Source: Lepturacanthus savala
Lineage: Eukaryota > Chordata > Actinopteri > Scombriformes > Trichiuridae
Assembly (NCBI GenBank): GCA_030544235.1
Contig: CM060477.1
Coordinates: 4,431,434-4,495,433, forward strand
Direction: 5' to 3'
DNA: 64,000 nt
The notes beneath the pieces were generated by a model that saw nothing but the letters and a program-made list of their open reading frames with translations, was not told the origin of the DNA and did not search any database. Of this stretch, positions 1 to 11,346 are shown piece by piece. Within the stretch, counting starts at the first letter, position 1. Each line of letters starts with the position of its first letter. Both the position numbers and the translations under genes were made by a program.

Positions 1-1079
1 TCAGATAAAAGAGGGGAATCATGATTAGGTTGGGTAAATGTCCGTGCTGAAACACACTCACACACAAAGAGAAAAGCCTGAGTGGTTGGAGAGCCCCGTC
101 CTCTCTCTCTCCCATAACCTCCTTATCGTGTGTCCTTTCTCATGAGCTCTCAATGCATCAAAACCTGCCCTCCCCAGAACAAGGATCCGCTATTATATGA
201 GAGAAAAATTTCATCACAGGGGTAAAAACTATCACTCTCCCCTTCTGGTCACATCGATTATGGGGATATTGAAGGCTGGGAAACTTTTCCACCTTGGCCT
301 CAGGAATCTGTTTGGCTGTCATCGTCCAGAGAGCCGGCCAGATTACACAATGCCCTGGCCGGTTGACCTTCACTTAACTATCTGACCACGGGGCACATCA
401 TCCACCGTGTCCTTTATTGACTTGATTCCATCTTTCTCAATCTCATCTTAGCCCGCTGTGTTTGAAAGCGCTTCGGCAAATGTTTTTACCGTAAACGAGT
501 GCGGCCTCTCAATTGACTTGGGTCCCCTTTAAAGTGGTGCTAAATAAGTAATGGGGCGTCTCATCTGCTTTGGCTAGCCAGTAGCTGGATGGGTTACAGT
601 AAAGGGAGATTAATGGATGAGCAAATGGAGATACGTGTATGAGCTAAATGAAAGCACCAAGCCTTTGACAAGACCCCAGTGACACACAATGCCAATACAC
701 AACTGGACAACTGCAAGAGAGACCCATCCTGTTTTACTGATGGTCATGGATCGATTTAACATTTTGCAAATGTAATGGTATCAGTAAAATCGAAGCCTTA
801 ATACGTCCTTGTAAAGCAAACAATGGAATGAGTAACGAGCGTCTAGAGGAACAATTTTCAGAAATAAATGGACTTTTGGACAACTGAAATGGAGGATCTG
901 AAATTCAACATGTTAGACCTGCTACAACTCTGTAGTCAGCACATTCCTGACTCTCAGGCTGAACTCCACTAACACATGGTTTGGTTAAAAATATCCGTCT
1001 TTAGATTAAATGTGCATATGTGAGTGCTGCAGGGATGATCTATTTTTTGTAGACTAACTGGGGAGTTAATATCGGCCCG
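1..1079. other. Gene-free spacer with a conserved-element-like block at about 230-640
   Basis: No plausible coding exon is seen. Roughly 230-640 is non-repetitive, of balanced composition and resembles none of the teleost repeats found elsewhere in the window, so it could be a conserved noncoding element. The rest is ordinary AT-leaning spacer. Short open frames here overlap on both strands and look random. The element call is inference by eye only. Confidence 0.3.
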
Positions 1080-1543
1080 GTTCCCTCGTCAAAAAGCTAA
1101 TGGGATTTTTCCATTGGATTTTTGGATTATTGCCGAGAATAAGCACTGGGGCTGACGAAATTTTACGATACTTACAGATTGTCTTCGGCAATATAATCTG
1201 CACAGCGGGACACCGCGTTGTGATTTTTGAAACATAAATGTAATATTAAAAAAGCAAACGTTTGGCTAAAACAAACGTCATCATGGCCACATAACTTACA
1301 ACGTTTCCACCACTGAGGTTCCAAGTTGTAATTTAATTTTGTGCTTCGGCATGAGGACATTAAATACCTCTGTCTCATTTAGCCACAAAAGCTTAACAAT
1401 TCACAAGTGAGGTATTAACTGACGGATTTTATGTCATAGAACAAAATGTTAAAATCCCTTAAGCTTGTTATAACCACAGACATTATTTCTTCTATTTAAC
1501 CAAACCAAAACCAAAACCTATCAAAAAAACCTGACGAGGGAAC
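1080..1543. repeat. Probable short interspersed DNA element bounded by a 12-bp inverted repeat
   Basis: The 12-mer GTTCCCTCGTCA (1080-1091) recurs as its exact reverse complement TGACGAGGGAAC (1532-1543), bounding about 464 bp. The interior (for example around 1150-1340) reads like a dispersed teleost repeat. No clear target-site duplication flanks the ends, so the superfamily is unassigned. It has no coding capacity. A chance inverted 12-mer cannot be excluded. Confidence 0.4.
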
Positions 1544-3489
1544 AGAAAGTGTTGAAATAATGAGTTGTGTATGAAGTACCTGAAAGCCACAACTGGACTT
1601 TCATGATTTGTGTCTTTTCTTAAAGAGGCTGAGGAAACACGTCAGACAGGAAACTTATACTAGTGACTTGTTCAAATTACCACCACAAAAATAATAACCA
1701 AAAAAATGAGGAGTGCAGCTGAACAATGATAGATGAGGAAACATATGGAGACATCAACATCAGCCCTGTGTGGTTTGACCACACAGGGCTGCTCAATTAA
1801 GGCTGTTGTTGTTGTAAAGTTCCTTAGTTCTGACAAAATCAATGCTGCCTATTTGATTTTCTGCATTCCATCTGTTGTTGGGGGACATGTGATCCACTGC
1901 CTCCATATACCTTTGGCTCTGCTTTAGTAACTCCTCCTATGCTGATTATGCTAGGACTGGTTTTCTTTTTGAATAGGTGAGATCACTGGATGTAGTCCAA
2001 CAATTGCACTTTTTTTTTTTTTAATTTATTACTTCATCTTTTTATTTCTATAGCTCTATATCCAATCAGTATCAAATTTTACAAATTTTACTGAATGGGT
2101 TTTACAATCTGTACAGCAACACAACATCTTTTCCTTAGCCCCTTCAATTTAAATGAAGAAAATCTTCCCAAAAACCCTTCAACTGGGAAAAATGTAAAAA
2201 AAACAAACAAACAAACAACAAAAAAAAAACAGAGTAAAGGGGGAGGATACCGCTCCAAGGACAGACATGCAATAGATGGCTGTAGAGAATAGAACAATAA
2301 ATGACTAAATTACAGCAAAGACAAACAGGATAAAAAAAAATAAAAATTAATACAGGCTATATAAAGAATTCTGACGGAAATATAATAGATGAAGCCTAGT
2401 ATAGGGCTGGACGCTTTTGAAAGTGTAGGCAATTTTTAAAAGTGTAGCCAGTTTGTTACAGAGACAGTTAGTGGTAATGTTTGAAGGAAACAGCCTCATT
2501 AAACAGTCATTTCCTGAATCTCTGGACTAAAACACATTTAAATAAGATATTTCACAGCAGTCATTGTCTTTTCTGTGGTTTTATGGGAAGTGGGGCCATT
2601 GTGTGAGTAGGGCTGTGTTGGACATAGCTTCTTTTTACACTGCTAAACACAGCAGTTATAATAAGAAATGTTCACCTGTTGGAGATGAGCGAAAAATTCA
2701 ATGTCACCTGCATCTGTTTCTGCTTGGAGTTTTCCTCTCTTCAGTATCTGTAACTGATCCACTGAACAAACATTTTGTGTGAATTTGTCGTAATTTAAGA
2801 ATAGTACTGCTAGTAAGCGGTGCTTAACTAATAATACTCCGCTAACGCATTCAATTACCTGGAAGTTCTTCACAGTAAAAGGTGTCGCCATTCGTTTGTC
2901 AATGGAAAGTTGAAGCAACAGTAGCATGAAATGTTTTCATCAGCAGGAACTTAACAGCACTATGATACGGATGAAATGATCAGTAAACCGTAAAATAAGG
3001 CTGATATCTCACAGTACAAAACAGGAGAGAAACTCCAGGCGCACCAATAAAAACATTTAGCCACACTTGACAGAATTGTAGTTGCCCCCTGGAGCCATAC
3101 TTGTATGTACCGTGAAATCCAAGGTTTTACATTTCTCTGTAATTGCCTGTTATTCCTATCTCCTATCAGACCACCATCAACACTTCCCTGAGCCTCCTAC
3201 ACTTCCCACTTAGCTCAAACTTTCAAATATATGAACAGATTAAGAAAGCAAAAATACTGAATCCACCATCACCAATACAGCTATGATGAAGACCTCATCT
3301 GTGGTCACTGAGCTACAGAGACACAATGTAAAGGGCTCCTTTTCTGTTCTACCAATCATTTAAAATGACAAAGCCAAGTGAAACTCTTGGACTGAACAAT
3401 AAGAGCCAGTTTACACTCACAATTGTGCTCCTTGGACTTACCTACAGCCAAATCCAGTTAGCACTTGCTGTAATTCCTAACACTGGTTA
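1544..3489. other. AT-rich gene-free spacer
   Basis: No recognisable gene or repeat family was found. The stretch has A/T homopolymer tracts (around 2010-2022 and 2195-2230) and a striking snapback palindrome, listed separately. A weaker CTCF-like core (minus strand, 3083-3095, 11 of 13 consensus positions) lies near its end. Confidence 0.4.
1761..1791. repeat. Perfect snapback palindrome containing two inverted RUNX-type sites
   Basis: Arms of 14 bp (1761-1774 and 1778-1791) are exact reverse complements around a 3-nt centre TTG. Each arm carries a RUNX consensus core (TGTGGT, and ACCACA on the other arm), giving a head-to-head pair three bases apart. The structure is seen directly. Any binding by RUNX factors is inference. 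Such tight hairpins can also arise by replication template switching. Confidence 0.85.
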
Positions 3490-3700
3490 CCTCTGCCAGG
3501 TAGGTTATGTTTTAGCTGTCATTTATTTGTCTGCTTGTCAGCAAAATACCATGAAAAGTTTTGGCTGGATTTTTGTCAAATTTTCAGCGAATGTTGGGAA
3601 TGGTACCAGGAACAAATGATTACATTTTGGTAATGATCTAGAAGAAATCCTGTGTTTTGTATCACTTTGAATTTTTTGTTGTTTGGTAACATTGCGATAA
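3490..3700 (+). repeat. Relic of an abundant teleost interspersed repeat
   Basis: The segment starting near CCTCTGCCAGGTAGGTTATG and continuing through 'ggctggatttttgtcaaa' matches my memory of a very common dispersed fish repeat whose consensus reads CTCTGCCAAGGAGGTTATG followed by a TTTGTTTGTCTG tract. This copy is diverged and lacks clear ends. The superfamily is not assigned. An overlapping short open frame at 3365-3619 is incidental. Confidence 0.6.
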
Positions 3701-3731
3701 ATGGATCTTCAAACAAGCACCAATAATTTGA

Positions 3732-3744
3732 GGCCACCTGGTGG
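3732..3744 (-). promoter_or_regulatory. CTCF-type motif (full 12-position core match)
   Basis: Read on the minus strand, the 13-mer is CCACCAGGTGGCC, which fits the CTCF core consensus CCASYAGRKGGC at every position. It also contains a CAGGTG E-box of the Zeb/Snail class. The match is seen in the sequence. Occupancy is inference. Confidence 0.45.
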
Positions 3745-4179
3745 TATACTATACCATAGACATATTAATGATAATAATCTTTATTATTCTGAGGATATTC
3801 ATCAGTGGGGTAGTTTGTTTAATGCTGCGATGACTGAAGGGACAAAATTTCTATTGAAAAGGACAATTTTTCATAGTATAAAGAGAGGGCTTTGACTACG
3901 CCTAAAAGACTTTCCATGCTTTGATACTTTTCAATCCACAATAGTGAATATATTCAAGGACAACATTATTGGTTGGGAGTCACATTATGCTCGACGGCGG
4001 TCTGCACTCTCTAGAGTGCTTTTTTAGTATGTTTGGAGACGCCTCCACTCTGGATTGTAGTTATTACTGTATGTAATAAATGTAAATGCTGGAAGCTGAA
4101 TATAGTTGTCCTCTCACTGACAGACCAAGGATGCTCTTATCTCTCCTTTGTTCCTACAGTCTTGTGTCTTCACTGGCGA
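3745..4179. other. Gene-free AT-rich spacer
   Basis: Nothing recognised beyond short A/T-rich stretches. Confidence 0.35.
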
Positions 4180-4700
4180 TGCTGTTGACAGGCCAAACCA
4201 CACACAGAACAAACTCCGCTATCAAGTCACTCAACTTAATCTTAATTAGCGAACAACAAAGAGCTGCACATTACTACTGATGCGGATGAGGCTTTTTTGC
4301 TCTGCCTCCAGCGAGCTCCCGCTTTAAAGACATTTTCTGTATTGCTCAAATTTCACACATCACATTTTAATGACATGCGGGTCTAATGATCTGTGTTAAG
4401 GTCTCGTCTGTGACAAACCCGTGACACACGGCCAACACTAAGCAGTTTTCCCATTTCATCGACATCAAATGAAAAGAATTATCTTCTCATAGGCATCAAA
4501 AGGAAATGCCATGGACATCACAGAATCTGTTGATGCTTCCTTGTAAGCAGGCTTTTTAACCAATAGCTTCACATTTCCGACGTGAGATATGAACTGATTG
4601 AACCGCGCATTTTCTTATTCTGCAGTTGAAATATGAGCTATGGTATGGCTCCGGTGTAATTGACAATGCCCCTGGGTCCTGTATAAAGAAATGGGTTTAA
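4180..4700. promoter_or_regulatory. Candidate conserved noncoding element with homeodomain cores
   Basis: This block is non-repetitive, more GC-balanced than its surroundings and contains homeodomain-type cores (TTAATTAG near 4241, CATTTTAATGAC near 4364, GTCTAATG near 4381). It has no open frame of note. It resembles the noncoding elements that cluster around vertebrate developmental genes, but this is judged without alignment. Confidence 0.3.
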
Positions 4701-5984
4701 ATCAGATGGGCTCACCATAGAAACAGTTTGGGATTCAGTATAACTGCCCGGTTCCTTCACAGGGGCTTCGCAACCACTGAAGATAATGGATGTCTCCACA
4801 GGCATATGTTCATAAATAAAACAAGCCCAGCTTCTCGCCTGGTATTAACTGCACTTTTTTATATGTAGAGTGGGGAATCATTGCTAATGGGATACAAGCA
4901 AAGAAAATAGGGGTTATTTCTTGTGGCCATTTGACCTCTACCAGCAATAAACATGGCTGGGTGTAGCAAGGAAAGAAGGAGAGAATCCTGCATTCAAAGG
5001 AATGTAAAATTATGTAAAAAACTTTGAGATGTAATATCTATCTGTCTATGAGCTGTGATGGAAAAGCAGATAAGTAATGGATGGAACAGAGTATGTGTAT
5101 GTACAGCAGGCAAAAGAAACATCAGGCCCCAGTGTGTATCCATACACCGTGTATGGAATGGATGGACTGAGACCTGAGCTATGACAGCAGCAGCACGGAA
5201 AAACGTATTACTGTGTAAAATACACCCTCACTGCTTGCGTGTTTGTGTACTGTAGAAGCTGAATGTTAAACGCCGCCAGACGACAGATATGCGATTTGTG
5301 TGAGAGTGTGAGAGAAGACTAAAGGGAGAAAGTTAAAGGAAGCAAGAGGGATGAGACAGAGGAGGAAAAGAAAGTGTGTATGCTGGTGTGTGTGTGTGTG
5401 TGTCTGTTACAGCAGAGCAATAATTTACAGGTATTGTAAAAGCAAGGCTGGGGGGAAAAGGGGGGGTAGGTTCAGTAAAACAAAATGCCAAACTGCTCTC
5501 CGGAAGAAGTGAGGGTTTTATACATTTCCGCAGACATTTTTCATCAGATGAGAGCCGAATACTTTCTCAAGTGCCATCCGGGAAAAAAAAAAAAAAAACC
5601 TTCAAGGAGGACAAAGTGCTTTCTTTTGGAGAGATTTTTTAATTGCCCTGTAATTTAAATTCAAATGTAGCAGAGATAGAAATATTTAAAATTATAATGA
5701 GAGGTTATCTTCAAAAATGTATTGACTACAGTTTTATTTATGGACATAGAAGACAATGAATCCAATGGGTAACGAGGAAAACTGAGAACATATGGTCCCC
5801 GATGTCAGAAAACCAGAACAGGCTGTAACACGTAACATATTATTATGCACAATTCAACACTTTGCCTATAACAATGAGCTATTAATTGTTTAAAAAAACA
5901 TATTTTTCCCACTGCATCTGCCGTTTTCTTTTTGTATCCTCCGACTGATTGGTTCACATTTTCCCACCCTGTAGGCCTATTTTC
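4701..5984. other. Gene-free spacer with a (GT)n tract
   Basis: No gene is recognised. It holds a short (GT)n run at about 5386-5402, a poly-A tract at 5583-5598, and an AT-rich part at 5640-5720. Confidence 0.4.
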
Positions 5985-6300
5985 CTTCCGAAGCCCGAGC
6001 ATAGAGCGACGGGGTTAGGGGGCTGCTATTTTATGCGCTCCCTCGGGCCCCTTCACTTTGATAAAGGTTGCATTCCTCCGGGCATTTTTTCTTTTTTTTT
6101 TTGAGACACTTCCACCTTGCAGCCCCTGTCCCCCTGTCAGCACGCCCTTTTCCTCCGGCACAGCGCGGTTTACCGACCGTGACACGACGTGCCGGCTGGA
6201 TAATCCCAGCGAGACCGACGCGCCATTAGGAAAAGGAGGCCGCTAAAATGCCAAACCATATAACCAGTCCCCCCTCCTCCTCCTCATCCTCAACCTTCTC
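5985..6300. promoter_or_regulatory. GC-rich, CpG-containing block with a bicoid-type site
   Basis: The GC and CpG content rises sharply relative to the flanks, with many CpGs between 6140 and 6240. A GGATAATCCC sequence near 6198 is a good OTX/PITX (bicoid-class, TAATCC) site in both orientations. No open frame with protein-like content is seen. It is either a small CpG-rich regulatory element or part of an unannotated transcript's promoter. Confidence 0.3.
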
Positions 6301-6709
6301 CACCTCCTCCTCTACTTGGTTCCTGCTCTGTCTTTCTCACAGAGGGCACCTGGTACCGCATCTCTTCATTAATGCATGGAGGTTGGGGGGGAAGGGTCAC
6401 ACATTCTCTCACTCAGCCACTTATCTATGGTGAAAAGCATGACTACATCGCAGGTGCCCTCTGACAATAGGAGGCCAGGGGAGAGAAGGGGAAGAGAGAG
6501 TGCGATTGTGCGCATGATTGTGTGCGAGCGACCTCAAAGCAACACTATAGTTTGGAGCTAATCATGCTCAAGGTAATGAGGCTACCTGGAGACACTGTCA
6601 GGCTTCAAGGTTAATGGAACACCTGTATGCACGCTGCATGAAAAACCGAGAGGCAGGATCTGCGTGTGGTTAGTGTGTGTTTTTTAAACATTTTTTCTTA
6701 TTTTTGCAG

Positions 6710-6901
6710 ACTCATGCGGGCCATGCGTGTGCACATTATTCACAGGAGGAGCCGCGTCTTAAAAAAAGGACGCGGCAGGGGCCACAGATTGCTGCCACCG
6801 CTCCATTTCTGTCACAGAAAGCAGAAGAAAAAGACGCTCCCTTTCGACACAGAGAAAGAGAACAGGGAGCGTGTGTGAGAATACCGTAGTAGGCCCTGAA
6901 G
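6710..6901 (+). other. Candidate spliced exon, 192 nt, probably noncoding or terminal
   Basis: A very strong acceptor (long T-rich tract then TTTTTGCAG, ending at 6709) precedes this block, and a good donor (AAG then GTGAGA, GT at 6902-6903) follows it. One frame is open from the acceptor to a TAG near 6887. Its product is highly basic (runs of K and R) and resembles no known family, so a noncoding RNA exon or a chance pairing is more likely than a protein. The block carries a GC hairpin (6751-6776) listed separately. Transcript data would settle it. Confidence 0.2.
6751..6776 (+). repeat. GC hairpin with A-rich loop
   Basis: GCCGCGTC (6751-6758) and GACGCGGC (6769-6776) form an 8-bp GC stem around a 10-nt loop that is mostly A. 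It sits inside the candidate exon. Its biological role is unknown. Confidence 0.6.
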
Positions 6902-7079
6902 GTGAGATGCATCAAAGAGAGCTACAAAAAAAAACCTGTGAGAAGAATTTGTCAGAAGGCAAAATAAAAACATAACTTTCTGCATGGCGGATCGATGCAC
7001 TCGCTACAGAATCGATGGCGTTCCGGCGACTTATTTCCATGATTCTCAACCCCCCCGATCCCTAAACAAATATTCAAAT

Positions 7080-7290
7080 CTGATCAAACAGGCCTTTATG
7101 TCGACAGCTTTCAGTTCCTTTCAATGACAGCATCTGCAGGCAACCTTTTAAGAGGAGAAAGCGGGCAGCTAAATTATGCAAATGTCTGTCAGTTTAACGA
7201 ATCAGAGGCAGAGAATTAGCAGGCTGTTAGTCTCTCTTAGACCTGCAAATGCCGCTAATACAGATGAAGGGCTGGAGCCTGATTTCATTA
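7080..7290. promoter_or_regulatory. Candidate conserved noncoding element with octamer site
   Basis: This non-repetitive block contains a perfect POU octamer ATGCAAAT at 7176-7183, a GAATTAGC homeodomain-type core near 7214 and further AT cores. Its composition is unlike the surrounding purine-rich tracts. It looks like a developmental enhancer, but conservation is not tested here. Confidence 0.35.
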
Positions 7291-7448
7291 TATCAGCACT
7301 CTGAGAAAGGAATGGGGGGGGGAGAAGGGGGGGGGGAAATGAGAGATTGAGACAAATGCATGTGAAAACACAGGACTCTATTCAGAGCTCTATCAACTCC
7401 AAATATCAAATTAGTCAAATGAACGGTACAAGATAAAGGACAGCATGG

Positions 7449-7450
<2 letters not shown>

Positions 7451-7483
<33 letters not shown>
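7451..7483. repeat. (GA)n microsatellite
   Basis: An uninterrupted GA dinucleotide run of about 15 units. G-homopolymer tracts lie just upstream at 7315-7336. Confidence 0.95.
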
Positions 7484-7487
<4 letters not shown>

Positions 7488-7599
7488 AGCTGTGAGGGCG
7501 TCTTAAGAATGGGAGGGATCGGAGAGTATTTCAATAATCGATAGAGCGTGAAGTGAAGAGAGGGTGAGACGTGGAGCGAGGGAAGGAGAAGCAGGATAT

Positions 7600-7830
7600 C
7601 ATAGTTCATTAGTCATAGCTGGTGACAACTGGAGACTGTAGCAGGAAGATTGTCACTGGGTCTTAATCAGATGAGAAACGACGGAATGCCAGTCGTTAAT
7701 TCCAACGGCATTACAGGATCTATTGTCCGCCTGTGAATGGGGGTTATGGCAGCCTCCGTCTACCTCCGAGTGCTGCTGCAAACACGCTGCAAGCCAACTC
7801 ACCAGGGAAACTCTAAATAGAGATAGAGAG
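7600..7830. promoter_or_regulatory. Candidate conserved noncoding element
   Basis: Unique, GC-balanced sequence lying between simple repeats, with AT cores (CTTAATCAG near 7662, CGTTAATTCC near 7695) and no repeat resemblance. The call rests on composition and motif content only. Confidence 0.3.
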
Positions 7831-8039
7831 ACTCTCTCTCTCTCTTTCTCTATCACACACGCACACACAAGCTGAGAAACATGTAATGCTACAGTAGCCC
7901 TTGGTGCTACATGGAAGGCAGCAACCAGGAAATCAATTATCCCTTTTTAACCAGCTCTTTAAAAGCACCATGGAGAGTTTAAGCGCTAGCGCTCAAGACA
8001 TATCATTACTGTATATTATATATTCTCTTCCAAGGCCTT
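7831..8039. other. Gene-free spacer
   Basis: Short CT and CA simple-sequence tracts near 7830-7868, then ordinary sequence. Confidence 0.3.
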
Positions 8040-8570
8040 GATGAACACACAACATTACGCAGTGCAGCAGGGACGCACGCGGAGATCCCGAGAAAAAAAA
8101 TAAAAAATAACGATGATGATTTTGCCGCTCTTGCTGCGTACACAAATAAAAAAATACTGCAACATCCTCCTTTAGACGCGCATCTCCGCCGTGTCTCCCT
8201 CTCCCAGGGTCTGTTCCTGTCAGAACCGTGGCCCAAAACACTCAGTCAGCCGGCTCGGCTGGGGATGGCCGCTCCGATCTCAAACTACTTCCCCGCCTGG
8301 CTGGAAATGTGTTTACTGTATTTGTAGCACTACGCCGCACCACCTGCCTCATTCACCACAGCCAAACGGAAAAAGGACAGCAAGTCGTGCAGCAGCAGTA
8401 GCTACGCGAGCGCTGTGTAGGTTTCCGTGCGTCCCTCCTTTTAGGCCGCGTGCTGGTGTGCATCCGTCCGTGTGTTGAGCTACAGGGGGATAGTTCGCGA
8501 AAGCGGAGTAAACTTAACGGGTACATGCGAGGGTCCACGCCAATCAGCTGTCAACCCCCTACTGTACCCA
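8040..8570. promoter_or_regulatory. Isolated CpG-rich block, possible promoter
   Basis: CpG density is far above the local background from about 8050 to 8560. An NF-Y type CCAAT box (GCCAATCAG) lies at 8539-8547. A start codon in acceptable context at 8265 opens only a 20-codon frame ending at 8325-8327, so no protein exon is supported. The block could be the promoter of a noncoding or distant transcript, or an unmethylated regulatory island of the kind common at developmental loci. Confidence 0.4.
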
Positions 8571-8684
8571 GCTTTTTATCGTCAAGTCCTGTCACTTGAA
8601 TCAACGGCGGTTTGGGCTGAAGACTGAAGGTTTGAAAGAGTAAAAAAGGTCTGGAGCTGTGGATTTAGAAAGAAGTGAGTCATA

Positions 8685-9440
8685 TTAAGTCAAATTGTAT
8701 CCTTTTTTGTTTAGTCACATCAACGAAAAGTCCTGGCAATATAGTCGGGTTTTAGTCAAAGAAAAATCCAAAGTATCTTAGTCTAGTTTTAGTTAGTAAT
8801 CAATATTAATCTACTCAAACCAATATATTCATTTTAGTCTTTTTCTCAAGATTTATTGTAGATTTTGTATAGACTGTAGAAAAGCAGCTACAAAGAGTTA
8901 ACATGTTTTCTCTAGGCCCGTGCCACACTAATAACTATGACTGATGTGAAGCAAAAACACTGCTGATGATGAACTTTGAAACACCAGAGATCGCACTAAA
9001 TTAATTTTTTTAAGCAGGCAGGTAAGTAGCTTATATATATCGACCCACATGCAGCTACAACATCTAAAATAAGGAATAATATGTTTTTATCTTCTAATTT
9101 TCAGTGTGTTTATTGCAGGAATACTATGATTAGCATCACGTTTTACCCAAGAAGCATTCACTGCATCGCCGCACAGACACCATCCAGTGAAGGCACTTTT
9201 TAGATTTTAAATTAAAAAGTTTGTTGCGAAAAAAAGGAAGAGACACTTTGGCTGTTTTTATCTAATAAAGTAGATTTTGTCTCATCTTTTTTCGTCAAGA
9301 ATAAAAACGTGTGTTAATTTCATCACAGTCAGTGGTTAAGGGCATTGACTTCGTCTCATCTTCGGCTCATTTTCTCATGAAAAAAACATTGTTGACGAAT
9401 ATGTGTCATCTAGTCTCGTCTGACGAAATTAACACCACTG
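8685..9440. repeat. Old interspersed repeat with GTTAATTTCGTC-type ends
   Basis: The segment reads as a diverged teleost dispersed repeat (TAGTCACATCAACGAAAA near 8714, TAGTCTAGTTTTAGT near 8780, and the end TGACGAAATTAACACCACTG at 9421-9440). An inward copy of the end, GTGTTAATTTCATCAC, occurs at about 9311-9326 in the opposite orientation. It has no coding capacity. The superfamily is not assigned. Confidence 0.55.
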
Positions 9441-11290
9441 TCTGCATTTACACCAACTATTTAGTTTCCACCTGTTTTACACCAACACCATATGTCAAGT
9501 TTAAGTTTAAGCTAAAGGGTGTCACAACAATATATGGTGTGTTTTTATATTAACGTTTTTTTAAATTTAATAAATTACATATTTGCAAGACTATTTAAAT
9601 GTAATTAAAAATAAATCATTTCCATCATTATGAGCAAGTCAGCAGAAAGTAATTGAGTTTGACATTTTTTCAAACCATAATTTGTTGACAGTCCCTATGT
9701 AAAACCCCTGTTGGTAGAAATGAGTGTTCATATGGAGCTGAAACTGAGTGTCCTTTGAATATTCAACCTAAAACTAACTTCACTGCAGTACAAAAGCCAG
9801 ACAATTATGCATTTGACCAGATGTGTCAGCAGACAGAGGGCAGCTGTAAAAAAACAGACAGATGCCACCTAGAGACAATATCTAAGGTTTTGCTGTGCAG
9901 TTTTAATAATTTCGTTTTTATGAATTTTGTTGTATTGCTACCAACTTCAATCCAATGCTAACATTTGCCTAAATACCACAGCTGCCTGATGCACAATCAA
10001 CCTGAAAATAAGAGAATTAGACACAAGTACATTCATCCTGAAAGATTCCAGGAACATACAGTCATAATAATTAAAACACAGCAGTGGAGGAGGTGCAATG
10101 TTGATAAAATATGTATCTAACACATTGAAATAATAATGTATTCAGCACACCTTATTCTCCAATATTGAGCCAAGCATTTGAGGAGCTACTGTTGGGGGAA
10201 AATTCACAAAGAGGTTGCATGGCTCCCTATGTAAATTAACACAACCCAATCAAGGATAATAAAAATCCAATTTTTTATTTTGTTTGATTTCTATACCAAT
10301 TACAATATGCTTGAAAATTATCTGTCAAGTCCATTCCACTAGATTGCGATAAATGCCACGAAATCCTACACTGTACCTTTAAATGATTAATATGATATGA
10401 ATGAAAGTTTAACACAGAGCATGTGACTCCTGAAACTATCATGGCACCATCAGCTAGAGAGAAGGCATATCACTGTCGGAGTTGTTGGAACGACACCACA
10501 GTGACACAGTGGTGTGCTGCAACAGATATAAATTATTCCTTAACAGATTTATTAGCATCAGAGCGAATCTGTGAATTTTGCAAACCTAAATGTCAGAACT
10601 CCTCAGTCAGTCACACATGGGAGACAAAAATAATTATTCACACTCACAAAACACAGAAGAGCACAGAAATGAACGGTTCAGTTAAGCTCTTAAAATACGC
10701 CAGGATCTCCGAAGCCCAGAAACGATCAGTTCGGGGGCATCTCTACTCATAATAGTCATAGAAAATGTGAAAATAATGACAGCGGTTTCTGAGGGCAAAG
10801 GCAGAAAATGCTGAAATGTATTCTTAAGTGGTTCATTAATACATTTCTGTTTAATTCACAGTTTTCACAAATCCCCAAATGATAGCCTCAAATTGTTTGT
10901 TTTGTCTAACCAACAGCTATATTAAATAATATAAAATCATAAAAAAAAATTGCCCATTTGCGTTCCTGCACTAATGCTAGTATCTGTAATGATTTTTAAA
11001 AGCTGCGTCTCTTGCCAAAATCATCAGTTGATTGTCGGTTTTGAAAGGTCGTTTCAACCAGAATGTCTGCAGCGTGGCTGTTTTGAAAACATACATATTC
11101 CTTTTTGTACTGTTGACAAATGCTCTAACTAATCCTGCCTGGAAAGACTGTTTGTAATTGTGATCAAGCGCGTTAGTCTTGATGATGTGTTTGCATTCAC
11201 TTTTCTCCCCTGTGAACATGTGTGCCTCCATTGCCCCGGAGTGTGCACATGAATATTGGTAGATTAAGTCTATACGGCGCTTTCATGTCT
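9441..11290. other. AT-rich gene-free spacer
   Basis: No gene is recognised. A small fragment at about 10330-10390 (ending ACACTGTACCTTTAA) resembles the end of a common fish repeat. A 109-codon open frame on the plus strand at 10423-10752 has no recognisable domain and no splice or composition support. Confidence 0.4.
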
Positions 11291-11295
<5 letters not shown>

Positions 11296-11345
<50 letters not shown>

Positions 11346-11346
11346 T
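11296..11346. repeat. Compound (GT)n(GA)n microsatellite
   Basis: A GT run to about 11325 switches directly to GA to 11346. A second GT tract follows at 11452-11469 and an AC-rich tract at 11728-11766. Confidence 0.95.

Noticed and set aside
10423..10752. 109-codon open frame with several Cys residues
   Set aside because: Cys spacing fits no zinc-finger pattern I know and there are no splice or conservation cues.
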